This document shows positions 8,836 to 18,773 of a DNA stretch of 64,000 nucleotides, piece after piece (positions within the stretch are counted from its first letter, which is position 1; each line of letters starts with the position of its first letter). A model generated the notes under the pieces. That model was given only the letters and a program-made list of their open reading frames with translations, did no database searches and was not told the DNA's origin. A program made the position numbers and the translations under genes. This stretch comes from Escarpia spicata. Taxonomy: Eukaryota; Annelida; Polychaeta; Sabellida; Siboglinidae. The stretch covers positions 2,508,100 through 2,572,099 of the forward strand of contig OZ023206.1 of the NCBI GenBank assembly GCA_963995525.1, written 5' to 3'.

Positions 8836-11800
8836 ATGCCACCGTCGCCTACTACTAGGTGGCAATGTCCGAAATGCGGTACTTATTTCGCGAAACAGTC
8901 GACGTTAGAACGACACGCGAAGAGTTCGAAACGATGCGGCGATAACGCGCTATGCGTAAAGCGACGAGAGTGTCCGAAATGCGGCGTAACGTACAGTACG
9001 CGCGCCGCTATGCTACGACACCTGAGGGAACGGTGCGGTCGTCGTCGTCAGGTGTCGCCACCTCCCGATGATTCCAATCCACCACCACCACCATCAGCCG
9101 ACGCTCTTCAACGCGTCGTGGACGAGCATCGACGTAGCATAGAGACGTCGGTAGCGCTCGGTGTCGTGCAGTCCCGCTACAACTATCGCATGACCGCCTG
9201 TACGAGTACGCGGGTGCTCGAACCGCGTCTGAGGGTTATGTTTCGCGAACAAAAGAATGCGTTTAAAATAAACGTAAGCTATGGTTTCGTGTTACGCCAC
9301 AAGGTGTCGGGTCGTTACCGCTATTTTCATTCGTCCTGTAACTGCTGCGGTCGCCTTCTCGAAACGCCCGCCCTCGTTGCCGATAGCCGTTCTTTCGAAC
9401 GATTCCTCGACGTCGTGCGCACGACCGTCGTACTACAGTACGTCATCGCGCAGCGTCCCGACTCGGGGTGGGTGGTCGAGCTCGTAACGAACGCCACCTA
9501 CTTCGTGAACGCCATCCTAAACCATCCTATCGGGTGCGTTGGCGCCGCGCTCCCAGCCTACGTGCGCAACAACAGGCACGGCGTGACGTTGACGAACGAT
9601 CGTCGAGGCACGCCCTACGACGATCATCTATGCCTCTTCCGGTGCATCGGCCTCCACCTGCAAGGCGGCGGTCGCGGAACGCGGAACGGGCCCAAAATAA
9701 ATTCAACCCGTTTAACGCGAGTCGCTAAACAACTGCGCGCGCTACGGCACGACGAACGGCGTGCGCCTGAACGAACTGGAACGCGTGGAGACGGTTTTCG
9801 GCACCAACATCGCCGTCTATCGACTGACGGCGGCTGGCGCCGTCGAACTAGTCCGTCGGTCGATCGAAACGCACCCCACGACCCTGAACGTCAACCTGTA
9901 CGAGAAGCACTTCTCGAACATAGTCGACCTGCGCGCGTACGCGAAAACGTACAAGTGCTCGAAATGCGGCAACTCCCTCTGGCGGTACCCGTCGTATTTA
10001 CGACGTCACGAAGCGACGTGCGAAGGCTGTATTCGTCACGTGTTCCCCGGCTGCGTCTACCGACCGACGCCGTCCGTATTTCAGCGGCTCGACGACGAAG
10101 GTATCGACGTCGGCGACGACTACCTGCGCTACTATCAGTACCGCGCGACATTCGATTTTGAATGTTATTTTGCCGCCAACGAGCTGCCGCCGGATACCGA
10201 CAAATGCCGGTGGCTAGCGCGACACGAACTGCTCAGCGTGAGCGTCGCGTCGAACGTGCCCGGACACGAAGCGGCGCGCTGTTACTTCACGACCGGTGAT
10301 TCGGCCGAACAAGCGCGCCGCCTCATCGATGACCTGGAGGCCGTGAGCGCGGCGGCGTCCGCGGCTCTACGCCCCCGCTATGATGCGGTCTTCGAGGCGC
10401 TCGAAGCGCTCGACGACGACTGGCGGCGACGACGCGACGACGACAACGATGCGTCACCGTATGCCGCACTCGCCGACCGCCTGTGGACGCACCTTCGTCA
10501 AATGCCCGTACTGGGCTTCAACAGCGGTAAGTACGATTTGAATGTCGTCAAAAAGTACTTGACCCCCCTGCTCATAACCGACGACGCGCAGCACACATCG
10601 TCGGCGTTCACCATTAAACTACAGAACAATTACATGTGCCTGACGACGTCGACGTTGAAATTTCTCGACATAACTAATTACCTCGCGCCCGGTGTCAGCT
10701 ACGAGCGCTATCTGAAAGCGTACGGCTGCGCGGCGACGAAGGGGTACTTTCCGTACGAATATATCGACGCGTTGACGCGCCTGGACGAGACCGTCCTGCC
10801 GCCGCGCGAAACTTTCTACAGCCACCTGAAACGCGAGGGAATCTCCGTGCAGGCGTACGAAATTTGTGCGACGGCGTGGCGCGACAAGCGCATAACGACG
10901 ATGCGCGATTTTTCTAATCTGGTATAATAACCGAGATGTGGCGCCGTTTCTTGAGGCCCTCGAGCGGCAGTTCGCCTTCTATCGCCGTCAGCGCATCGAC
11001 TTGTTCAAGGACGCCAGCAGCGTACCGGGGTTGACGTTGTTGTACCTATTCAACGACCTGCCGCTGTCAATCCATTTCTCGCTGTTCAACGAGTCCAACA
11101 AAGACCTGCACCGCCTACTGCAGTCGCAGATCGTCGGCGGTCCATCGATCATCTTCGCGCGTCATCACGAAGCCGGTGTGACGTCGATTCGAGGTACCAA
11201 CCCGTGTCGTTCGATACTATGACGCGAACGGCCTCTATCTATCGGCGATGATGCGGGAGATGCCGACGGGTTGGTACACGCGCCGACGCGCGGAGACCGG
11301 CTTTCGAGCGGAACGCGTGCACCGCTACGGTCGTATTGCCGTAGAGTGGTTGACGTACGAAGCGGAACGAATCGGCACTCCTATACGGCACCAGTTGAAC
11401 GGACGCGAGAAGCGCGTCGGCAAGTACCGAGTCGACGGTTGGTGCGCCGCCACGCGAACGGCGTATCAATTTCACGGCTGCTACTTTCACGGCTGCCCGA
11501 TATGCCAGACGCACGTGACGACGAACGCCGTCAACGGTCAACCGATGACGACGCTGTACGCCGCGACGATCGAAGTGGCGGCCTACCTGCGCCGCCACGT
11601 CGACGCCGTCGTCGAAATGTGGGAATGCCAGTGGCGAGCCGTGAGACCCCCCGTGGCGCCGACGCCGCCCGACGCGTCACGATGGCAACCGGCGGGGGGC
11701 GGGTGTACGCACTCGACAATACTGGAGGGTGTACGCGACGGATCTCTATTCGGCCTCGTGCAGTGCGATATCGCCGTGCCGGAAGCGCTGCGCGCTAAGT

Positions 11801-12957
11801 TCGCCGAAATGCAGCCTGTGTTCAAGAACGTCGATATCACGCGCGACGATCTCAGCCCGTTCATGCGCCGCTACGCCGAGTCGCACGATCTACTCACCCG
11901 ATCTCAACGGACGCTCGTCGGTAGCTACTTCGGCACGGCGATCGTGCTCGCCACGCCCCTCCTACGCTGGTATCTGGAGCATCGACTCGTCGTCGCGCGC
12001 ATCTACCAGGTGATCGAGTACACGCCGATCGCGTGCTTTCGCCGTTTCGGCGACACGGTGTCGACGGCGCGACGCGAGGGCGACGTCGACCCCGACAAAG
12101 CGATCATCGCCGACACTTTTAAACTACTCGGCAACACTTCGTACGGGAAAACGATTACGCGCGTCGATCGGCACCGGGATATCAAGTACGCAACGCCGGT
12201 AGGCGCCTCGCAACTCGTCAACAACCGTCGCTTCCGGCAACTCGACGTCGTCGTCGACGACGAGCTGTACGAGGTGGCGCTGAATAAGCGCACCGTCGTC
12301 TACGGCCTGCCGATTCAAATCGGTTATTTCGTGTATCAATACGCGAAATTACGAATGCTCGAGTTTTATTACGACTTCGTCGACGCCTACATTCCCCGAC
12401 CGCTCTTCCAGTACTGCGCTATGGACACCGACTCGGCGTACATAGCCCTCGCGGGTCACGACATCGACGCGCTCGTACCGGAAGCTCTGCGCGAACACTA
12501 CTTCCGGAATCGGTCGCTCTGGTTTCCGGCCGAATGTTGCGACGCGCACGTGGACGCGTACGTACGACGCCGCGTCGCCGGACTGACGTGGGAGGGTGGG
12601 GACTGCTGCTGCGCGCGCCGTCTTCTGTTCGATCGTCGAACGCCGGGTCTCTTCAAAGAAGAGTGGCGCGGCGACGGAATCGTGGCGCTGTGCAGTAAGA
12701 CGTACTACTGCTTCGGCGGCAACAACGGCGCGAAGTACAAAACGTAGGGATTGAGCAAGCGTCAGAACGATATCGACGAGCACACCTTCCTCGCCGTATT
12801 GCGCGACCGACGCAGCGGCGTCGGTTGGATCCGCGGCTTCCATGTGAAAAACTCGTCCGTGTTGACGTTCGTTCAAGAGCGCGCGGCGTTGAGCTGTTTC
12901 TACGCTAAACGCCGCGTGCTTGACGACGGTGTCACCACGGCACCGATACTCGTCTAA
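8836..12957 (+). pseudogene. polB: Protein-primed-type family B DNA polymerase (Polinton PolB), multiply frameshifted
   Basis: Replicative polymerase of the element. The N-terminus carries two C2H2-like fingers starting CPKCGTYF (8866) and CPKCGVTY (8971), with a third (CSKCGNSL) near 9957. The 3'-5' exonuclease DxE motif is seen as FDFECYF near 10150, and the second exonuclease motif as FNSGKYDLN. Palm motif A (DANGLYLSAM) is near 11220, motif B (NTSYGK) near 12133 and motif C (MDTDSAY) near 12421. The gene is broken by frame changes at about 9690-9750, 10915-10925 and 11150-11215. An in-frame TAG at 12745-12747 is followed by about 69 further conserved codons to TAA at 12957. The catalytic aspartates remain visible, but no single frame carries the whole protein. 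The total of ~1,370 codons fits the family. Confidence 0.93.
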
Positions 12958-13034
12958 CTCGACTAACTACTCGTCTAACTCGACTAGGGTGGGGGCCGCC
13001 TAGGGGTAGGGTTCTGTATGTATGTAGGTAGGGT

Positions 13035-13077
13035 AATAAAACACAATTTCGTACATTTGTTGTCATCGTTTTTTATT
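13035..13077. terminator. Convergent polyadenylation signals
   Basis: AATAAA on the plus strand (13035-13040) serves the polymerase, and its reverse complement TTTATT (13072-13077) serves the minus-strand virion genes. The signals face each other, so transcripts would overlap by a few tens of bases. Confidence 0.7.
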
Positions 13078-13103
13078 ACTACACGTAAAAGCGAAGCGAA
13101 GCA

Positions 13104-13547
13104 TTAATGCTGCAATGGTTTTAGCCAATCGGATACGATATAATCATTGTTCACCCGATTAGCGCCGAATAGGTACTGGAACGCCGTCAACGGCATACCG
13201 CGACATTGGAGGAGTAGGTAGGCGACGCTATATTGTCCGCACACGTTAGAGACGACGCTCTGCAAACGCTTGTCGTTGTACGTCCACTCGTCGCCGCAGT
13301 GACGGTGCAGGAACGCGCGGAAGTCGGCGTGCAGCGGCGGCAGCCCGTACGAATCGAAGTACTCGCCGACGCCTCCCCGGTCGATGTAGACGACCACCCA
13401 GTGCTCCCCCGGCTCGCCGCCGTCGTCGGTGTTGCACACGAAGGCCGTCGGGTAAGTGGCGGCGATGGGGCTGGTAAGTAGCGCGTCTTTAGGCACGACG
13501 CCGACGACGATGTCTTTAGCGTACGCATCGCGTTCCATGCGACGCAT
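13104..13547 (-). CDS. Adenain-like cysteine protease
   Basis: Virion maturation protease of the adenovirus protease/Ulp1-like fold. Visible motifs are EHWVVVYID (catalytic His), FDSYG (acidic residue) and, about 40 residues on, an LQSVVSNVCGQY stretch holding the conserved Gln and catalytic Cys. The frame is open for 147 residues, short but within range. It starts at ATG 13545-13547. Family-like sequence (IDTFQL) continues upstream in frame without another ATG, so the original start may be lost or lie across a splice. It is the last gene of the minus-strand virion block, 23 bp after the hexon-like gene, with a polyadenylation signal 27 bp beyond its stop. Confidence 0.88.
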   Translation of the reverse strand: MRRMERDAYAKDIVVGVVPKDALLTSPIAATYPTAFVCNTDDGGEPGEHWVVVYIDRGGVGEYFDSYGLPPLHADFRAFLHRHCGDEWTYNDKRLQSVVSNVCGQYSVAYLLLQCRGMPLTAFQYLFGANRVNNDYIVSDWLKPLQH

Positions 13548-13570
13548 CAGTTGGAACGTATCTATAGTTA

Positions 13571-14879
13571 TTACGATGTACAGTCGTACAGGACGTTCCG
13601 GCTCCTGTCGATCTCCAGCCCCGTCTCGAATTCCGCGTACACGACGACGTTCGTCGGTCGGACTAGCGGCGTCCCGAAGTGCATTTCAACGCCCACGGTC
13701 CCCTGACGCACGAGATTGAAATGGTCCCCGTCGCAACAGTCGGGGGTCAGGTCGAAAGCGAAGACGGTGTAGCCGGCGCCGAAGTCAGCGCGCGATATGT
13801 CGTTCCCCTCGTCCTCGCCCGCCTTTCCGGTGGCCTCGAAGAGATTCATGTAGCTTCGGAGGTACCGATGGCGCGGGAAGTCCGGCTGTAGTGGCTTGCT
13901 CGGCACCTGACGTCCGTCGACGACGAGCGTGAGGAAGTTTATGTCGTTGTGCTGCGCGTTGAACGGGTTTCTAGTGTAGTCTCCGTTATAGCCGGCGTTG
14001 TCGATCATCATCAGGATTATGCGTTTCGGAATCACACCCATGTACAAGTTCTCGTGCGTGTGCGACAGCGTGCCCGCCGTTATCGAGAACGACTTGCAGT
14101 CGACGCGGTGCATCGGGAACTTAGCCGTTCCCAATTCCCACGCTTTGATGTGACCAATCTGGACTTCCGGGTTCACCTTCACTTTTCGTACGTACAGGTG
14201 AATCGAGCGTATCACGATACGGCACCCCGGCGCGGCTGCCGGGGCCATGAGGCGAAGGCGTCTTTTGAGCGCACCATGCGTAGTTTCGTGTCGACGCCGC
14301 TGGGTAGGAGGTGGCTTAGCATAAACGCGTCGACGTGCAGGCGTCCCATCATCTCCACCTCGCCGCTGGCCGCCGTCAGGTCGCGCCGCGCAACGAACCC
14401 GGTGTTGTCGTCCCCGCGCGCGTTCATGTGTCCGGCGGTGTCTTTGTACCACAGCGACCCGTGAGATGCGATCGTTTCGCGTCGCTACCGTAACTCAGCA
14501 GGGTCTCGAGGTAGGTCCGGTACGCGTACGTATTGGTGGAGGGCGTCACGAGCGTACCGTTCAGCGACACGTCGATTTGACTGAACATCGAATGCAGGAA
14601 ATTGTTGACCGGCGCCACGTTGGCGCCGGCCCCCAGATCGGTACCGTCCCCCTGAATCACTTTGAAGCGGACGAACGTTTGAAGGCTCGCCAGGTCCGTA
14701 TAGTCGTTACCCGATCCCGGGATGAGGAACTCGATAGGGCCGCCGGCGTCGAGAGCCGTCAGCGGTTGGTAGACGGTCCACTGACTGCTCTCGATGCTCT
14801 TCTGCATCACCGGCCCTGTGAACAGGTCCAGTTCGGCCTTCACGCCCTCGCACGCCGCGCAGCTATTCACGAACGCCAT
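13571..14879 (-). pseudogene. Major capsid protein (double jelly roll, hexon-like), two frameshifts
   Basis: Begins at ATG 14877-14879 with MAFVNSCAACEGVKAELDLF and continues in frame to about 14460, including a QPLTALDAGGPIEFLIPGSG stretch typical of Polinton major capsid proteins. Protein-like sequence then shifts frame at about 14450-14460, runs through DNTGFVARRDLTAASGEVEM, and shifts again near 14250 into the final frame. That frame is open to TAA at 13571 and contains the conserved NPEVQIGHIKAWE and FPRHRYLRSYMNLF regions. Total length is about 436 codons. The start overlaps the pX-like gene's stop in a TAATG arrangement. The two frame changes should abolish full-length product. Confidence 0.88.
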
Positions 14880-15295
14880 TACTCGTCGAATATATCCACC
14901 GGTCGACGCCGTTTCTTCCGTCTACTGACGGTCGTCGCCGTTCGACGCGGCGCCTTTATAGCGGCGCGGCGCTGCTGCACTTTTTTCTTCTTCTTCGGCG
15001 GCGCTTTCAATAGGCCGTCGAGAAGATCGACACCGGCCTCCTTCGCGCGTCGTTTTACCGACGCTTTCAGATTGTCGCCGGCGACGACGTCCCGCGCCAC
15101 GCGCACGCCGGTTTTGAACGCGCGTTTTCCCAACGCCATGGCGCCTCTCTTAAAAAGCTGCATGACGCTTCGAAACAGGCTCCCGAAGATATTACCCAGA
15201 CCGTGTCCTCGCTGACCCCGACCACCGACGAAGACCGGCAGGTGACCACCGCCGACCTGTCGAACGTAATAGTCCACGTACGGGTTCGTCGGCAT
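14879..15295 (-). CDS. pX-like basic virion core protein
   Basis: 138 residues and intact. It opens MPTNPYVDYYVRQ, followed by a Gly-rich segment and an amphipathic helix (GLGNIFGSLFRSVMQLFKRG), then a long basic tail with PKKKKK and RRKKRRR clusters. This layout matches the adenovirus core protein X/VI-like proteins of Polintons and adintoviruses, thought to bind DNA or membrane inside the virion. It lies between penton-like and hexon-like genes and overlaps the latter's ATG by one base. Confidence 0.8.
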   Translation of the reverse strand: MPTNPYVDYYVRQVGGGHLPVFVGGRGQRGHGLGNIFGSLFRSVMQLFKRGAMALGKRAFKTGVRVARDVVAGDNLKASVKRRAKEAGVDLLDGLLKAPPKKKKKVQQRRAAIKAPRRTATTVSRRKKRRRPVDIFDE

Positions 15296-15386
15296 CGTTA
15301 AAACAATTTCGATTTACAGCGTCTGATGTGAAGCGTCGCCACTAGTTTTCCCCGCTCGAATGGTATCGGTTGACCGTGATCGTCTC

Positions 15387-16172
15387 TTATATCGTATATA
15401 CCTCGATCGTGTCGAATTGATGCCGCAGCAGCTTCACGTATTGGACGCGGTCGAACGTTTCAGAAATAACGCTGCCGTTCGTACCGAAGACGGCGATGTT
15501 TCGAAGGAGCGGCGCGTACAAGTCACCGACGACGCGCGATTCCACGAGATCCGTGTACACGTACAGGGTGTCGACGCCCGCCTTCATATCCACCGTATCG
15601 CGACCTTCGTACGCGTACGTGTACGCGACGGGGTCGGTCTCGATAATGACGACTTCCGGTTCGGGGCCCATCAGCGGGGGACTCGTGATAACGTTGTTAT
15701 GGAAACCTAGCACGCTCTTCAGACGACTCGTATCGGGTAGGGTAAAGGTGACACCCGACGACATACGCAGCGTCATTCGATTAGAGACGCCGCTGTACTC
15801 TAGCCGCGCCTTGACCCTATCGGTGCACAATTTCATTAGCGCCTCGTTGATCTGGCGCAGTAGCACGTAAACGTTGTTGTAGAAACCGTGAGTAATCGTA
15901 CCCTGTCGGTATACCCCGACACCGTCCATGATCGTGAAAAGACCCGAGTCGCCCGTCGCGCAAGACAGGTAGAAGGTGGCGTCCGCCTCTCTCACGTTGT
16001 ACCACGTGTGCGGGTACTGTAGCGTCACCAGTCCGCATTCCCATTCTCCCCCCGACAGGTCGAAACGTCGCGGCAGCGTCGTGATGTAGTGCGTCAACGT
16101 ATTTTCGGGGTGCCTCTTCATAGACGCGTTGCTCGGTAGCGTCAGGTAAAAATCAGACGATACCGCCGCCAT
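15387..16172 (-). CDS. Minor capsid (penton-like, single jelly roll) protein
   Basis: 261 residues and intact, ATG at 16170-16172 to TAA. It begins with FYLTLPSNAS followed by a TLTHYITTLP stretch and contains the conserved WECGLVTLQYPHTWYNV core, near residues 44-60, diagnostic of Polinton minor capsid proteins. It forms the capsid vertices in related viruses. Its 5' end overlaps the 3' end of the upstream membrane-protein frame by 20 bases, indicating a compact polycistronic or alternatively spliced block. Confidence 0.88.
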   Translation of the reverse strand: MAAVSSDFYLTLPSNASMKRHPENTLTHYITTLPRRFDLSGGEWECGLVTLQYPHTWYNVREADATFYLSCATGDSGLFTIMDGVGVYRQGTITHGFYNNVYVLLRQINEALMKLCTDRVKARLEYSGVSNRMTLRMSSGVTFTLPDTSRLKSVLGFHNNVITSPPLMGPEPEVVIIETDPVAYTYAYEGRDTVDMKAGVDTLYVYTDLVESRVVGDLYAPLLRNIAVFGTNGSVISETFDRVQYVKLLRHQFDTIEVYTI

Positions 16173-16669
16173 CGTCGTTTTGTCGACGTCGTCGACCGCC
16201 GCCGCTCATAGACGGACTCGGGAGCAGGTAACCGAGACAGCTGCTCAACAGCGCCGTCCACAGGTTGGAGTCGCCTTGACCCCGCGTCAGATTGTATATA
16301 CTAACGGCGATGACGAAGTACAGGACGACGACCTGACAGAGGAATACGATTTCCGACTTAGGGCATTCGTTACCGCAGAGCCGCTATGGAACGGGTTCGT
16401 GGCCGGTGTCGACGACGTTCTCGGCGACGGCATCGACGGAGTCCTCGTTGGTAGTTTTCGTCGACTTCCCTGTAGAGGTAGCTGCGTCGACGGAGTCCTC
16501 GTTCGTAGTCTGCGTGTCGTCGCCGTGCCTCTTCGTCGCCGCCTCGTCGATCATCTTCGCGCCACTGCCGTCTGTCGATACAGCAGGGCCCCTTATACGG
16601 TAAGAACCCGCTGCATAAGCCCGCTTCGTGCAACCGCCAGCATCCCTCGTGGCGAGTCCAACGCGTCAT
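16153..16669 (-). pseudogene. Small conserved membrane protein with acidic N-terminal region, split by TAG
   Basis: One frame runs from ATG 16552-16554 through acidic sequence with TTNEDSVDA twice, meets TAG at 16384-16386, and continues open to TGA at 16153-16155. The downstream part has one strong membrane segment (IVFLCQVVVLYFVIAVSI) followed by NLTRGQGDSNLW and SSCLGYLLPSPS. I recognise this as a small membrane protein repeatedly found beside the capsid genes in Polintons; its function is not known. Just upstream, from ATG 16667-16669, another frame encodes a Cys/Trp-rich piece (CWRLHEAGLCSGF) that may be a separate small ORF or the frameshifted beginning of the same gene. Confidence 0.6.
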
Positions 16670-16705
16670 GATCGGCTATCCGGAACCACCGTCGCCGCCG
16701 CGCTA

Positions 16706-17827
16706 TTATAGGTCTACGAGCGACTCGGCGTCGATCCAGCTGTTGAAGGAGGCTGGATAACCGCGCCATTTTACGAACGCCTCCGACCCGCCGCCGCGCC
16801 GACGACGCTGTACCACCGCCTCCACGCGATATAGTTTATCCTTCGGAACGACTACGCGTTGTAGTTCCGGTTCGTAGAAGGCGCCCTCTACCGGAGTCCC
16901 TGCGTCGTCCTTCAGGCGATAAACGGGCGGCTCGGACGGGTGCACCTCTACGACGGTGAAGAGCTCCTCGCTCCAGTTAGCCATGTATCCTTTTTTGAAT
17001 TGACCCCTAACCCTACTGACACGCATGCGATCTTCCTCGCGCAGTTTCGGTTTTTTTCGCCGACCACCGCCGCCGCCGTACAGGCGTTGCCATACGTCCT
17101 CCTGATTCGTCGCGTCGACGCTCGCCGGCGTCCTACCGATGCTTCGGTGGTAGGCGTTGTTGTACGAATGCACGAAATCCGGTAACGCCTCTACGTAGCG
17201 CAGCGTCTCGTGTTTCGTAAAATAACGCCACATGCGCGTCTTCAAAGTCCGATTGAATCGTTCCACGACGCTCGCTTTAGTCTCCTCGTTATGCGTCACG
17301 AAATGATGAACGCCGCGACTCTTTAGGAACGTTTGCAGGGGTCGGTTCAGAAACTCGGTCCCCTTATCGGTCTGCAGCGCGTTCGGCGGTGGTTGCGCGC
17401 CGCTCAGCAGACGCTCGAAGGCCGCGACGAGCGACGGGCCGGACTTACTCTTCAACGGAACGCACCACGCCCGCTTCGAAAACACGTCGATGACCGTCAA
17501 TAGGAATGTTATACCGTCGTTGTGTTTTTTCAGCCTAGTCAAGTCGACCAGATCGGCTTGCCACTGTTGGTTTCGACCGCCCACGATGACGCAACGTCGT
17601 TTGAAATGTCGCTTAACCGGTTTGTGTAGGGTATAGGCGTCCTGCGCCGCTAGCCATCTCTCGACGGTCGGTCGTCGTCGTCGGATCGACGCCCGGTGCA
17701 ACGCGTCGACACCGCCGTAACTTCCCGCCCGTTTCGGATCGAAGTAGAGTTCATTCAGTTCGTCGTCGTCGTTTCGTTTTCGAAGCTTTCGTTTTGGACG
17801 ACGACGACGACTCCACCCGGACACCAT
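16706..17827 (-). CDS. Retroviral-like (RVE) integrase with C-terminal chromodomain
   Basis: Inserts the element into host DNA, generating the 6 bp duplication. 373 residues from ATG 17825-17827. The ORF is open further upstream only through a GTC-repeat run. The catalytic triad is visible as QWQADLVDL (Asp 92), LQTDKGTEF (Asp 154) and SVVERFNRTL (Glu 189), spaced D-x61-D-x34-E, so catalytic residues are intact. The last ~40 residues (YRVEAVV to FVKWRGYPASFNSWID) form a chromodomain, suggesting targeting to methylated histone tails. The 5' end overlaps the upstream membrane-protein gene by about 70 bases in another frame. This is the best-preserved enzyme of the element. Confidence 0.95.
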   Translation of the reverse strand: MVSGWSRRRRPKRKLRKRNDDDELNELYFDPKRAGSYGGVDALHRASIRRRRPTVERWLAAQDAYTLHKPVKRHFKRRCVIVGGRNQQWQADLVDLTRLKKHNDGITFLLTVIDVFSKRAWCVPLKSKSGPSLVAAFERLLSGAQPPPNALQTDKGTEFLNRPLQTFLKSRGVHHFVTHNEETKASVVERFNRTLKTRMWRYFTKHETLRYVEALPDFVHSYNNAYHRSIGRTPASVDATNQEDVWQRLYGGGGGRRKKPKLREEDRMRVSRVRGQFKKGYMANWSEELFTVVEVHPSEPPVYRLKDDAGTPVEGAFYEPELQRVVVPKDKLYRVEAVVQRRRRGGGSEAFVKWRGYPASFNSWIDAESLVDL

Positions 17828-17940
17828 GACGACGACGACGACGACGACCAATGAACGCCGAATATTATACACATATAGAGAGCGATAACCGTGATGACGA
17901 GGCTGACGACGATGGCCGTTATCGTTCGCTGTGACGGCAT
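17755..17940 (-). CDS. Small single-pass membrane protein
   Basis: 61 residues from ATG 17938-17940. After MPSQRT comes a hydrophobic segment of about 23 residues (ITAIVVSLVITVIALYMCII), then a poly-Ser run encoded by a TCG repeat and an Asn/Thr-rich tail. The start lies two bases after the upstream gene's stop. Small membrane proteins are common in Polintons, but I do not recognise the family. Confidence 0.5.
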   Translation of the reverse strand: MPSQRTITAIVVSLVITVIALYMCIIFGVHWSSSSSSSWCPGGVVVVVQNESFENETTTTN

Positions 17941-17942
17941 CG

Positions 17943-18347
17943 TCACGCTGATTCCCAGATGTTCAACGCTGCTCTTTGTCTCTTTCTAGACCCACGTCGT
18001 CTTCGCGCCGGCTTCCCCGCTGAACTGGCCGCCGACTCCTCCTCCGACGCTTCTCTTTGTCGCCACAGCCGCCGCCGCCGCTCCATGTACTCCCGATATT
18101 GCGGGTTGCCGACGAACTCCATAGGAATGTTCATATCCTTCATACGCAACCCGAACTCTTGCCATCCTAAGGGGTGTGTCGTCTTCGTTCTCGCTCGCAT
18201 GAGATCGTTCACTAGATCGACCATGTTACTCCCCGCGATCGTTTTACCGTCGTACACGAATTCTCCGCGGTCGTTCCATCGACACAACGGATCGGCTTTC
18301 ATTTTCGCGATAAGCAGGCCCGGCTTCCCTTTCAGCGTTTTCGGCAT
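17943..18347 (-). CDS. Small conserved Polinton protein, function unknown
   Basis: 134 residues from ATG 18345-18347 (MPKTLKGKPG). The frame is open 15 codons further upstream to a TTG at the edge of the right TIR, without ATG. Contains a WNDRGEFVYDG segment, then GSNMVDLVNDLMRARTK, then PLGWQEFGLRM and IPMEFVGN, then a basic tail (RRRRGSRKRQR). I have seen this pattern in proteins next to Polinton integrases. The N-terminal half may be a small helical DNA- or protein-binding domain. It is the first gene of the minus-strand block, about 75 bp downstream of a TATA box in the right TIR. Confidence 0.65.
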   Translation of the reverse strand: MPKTLKGKPGLLIAKMKADPLCRWNDRGEFVYDGKTIAGSNMVDLVNDLMRARTKTTHPLGWQEFGLRMKDMNIPMEFVGNPQYREYMERRRRLWRQREASEEESAASSAGKPARRRRGSRKRQRAALNIWESA

Positions 18348-18384
18348 GCTGGCTACGATTTCGCGCTCTATAGCATCCGACAAT

Positions 18385-18584
18385 GTAATCAATCAAAAGT
18401 GACAGGTCATCAATCACGTTTTTTATAAGTAGGTTCCCGAAAACGTTTAGTGTCACACAAACCCTTTGATCTTTTTTTATAAGTAGGTTCCCGAAAAAGA
18501 TAAGGACGTTTTTTATGCATGTAGTTAGGCCTAAAGTAGGTCAAAAAGGGGCGGGGCGAGCCTCCACCTATCCTCATTACTACT
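18385..18584 (-). repeat. Right terminal inverted repeat of the Polinton
   Basis: Reverse complement of 5094-5294, ending ATTACTACT. It contains inward-facing TATAAA boxes on the minus strand at 18422-18427 and 18476-18481, and the GC box GGGGCGGGGC at 18549-18558. Confidence 0.95.
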
Positions 18585-18590
18585 AACATC
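18585..18590 (+). other. Right target-site duplication of the Polinton
   Basis: AACATC, matching AGCATC at the left end with one mismatch. Confidence 0.8.
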
Positions 18591-18773
18591 CCATGCGACC
18601 GAGCAGCCCTTTTCAGGACAGCACTGCTCACCCTTTGTAAGGGAGGGACCTAGAAAAGGTGGCCTAAAGATTGCCTGCACTACTACAACTGGCCGGCTGG
18701 CAGTTCAACCCATTCTAGCGGTCGAAAACAAAGCAACACAAGAAAACTCGGAGCATGGAATGTTCGCACACGT

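Larger units (their letters stand above)
5094..18584. mobile_element. Polinton/Maverick (adintovirus-like) element, complete with both ends
   Basis: A 13.5 kb element bounded by ~200 bp inverted repeats starting AGTAGTAATG and by a 6 bp target duplication. It carries the family hallmarks: protein-primed-type DNA polymerase B, retroviral-like integrase with chromodomain, adenain-like protease, and double- and single-jelly-roll capsid protein homologues. Early/replication genes lie on the plus strand (6415-12957) and integrase/virion genes on the minus strand (13104-18347), converging at 13.0 kb. GC content and codon use (CGA/CGT/GAC-rich) differ sharply from the flanks. Missing: the FtsK/A32-type packaging ATPase usually present. 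Several genes are disrupted, so the copy is not autonomous as sequenced. Confidence 0.97.

Noticed and set aside
13187..13719. Additional ORFs on both strands over the protease and capsid genes
   Set aside because: Shadows of GC-rich coding sequence (Arg/Ser/Thr-rich products without motifs).
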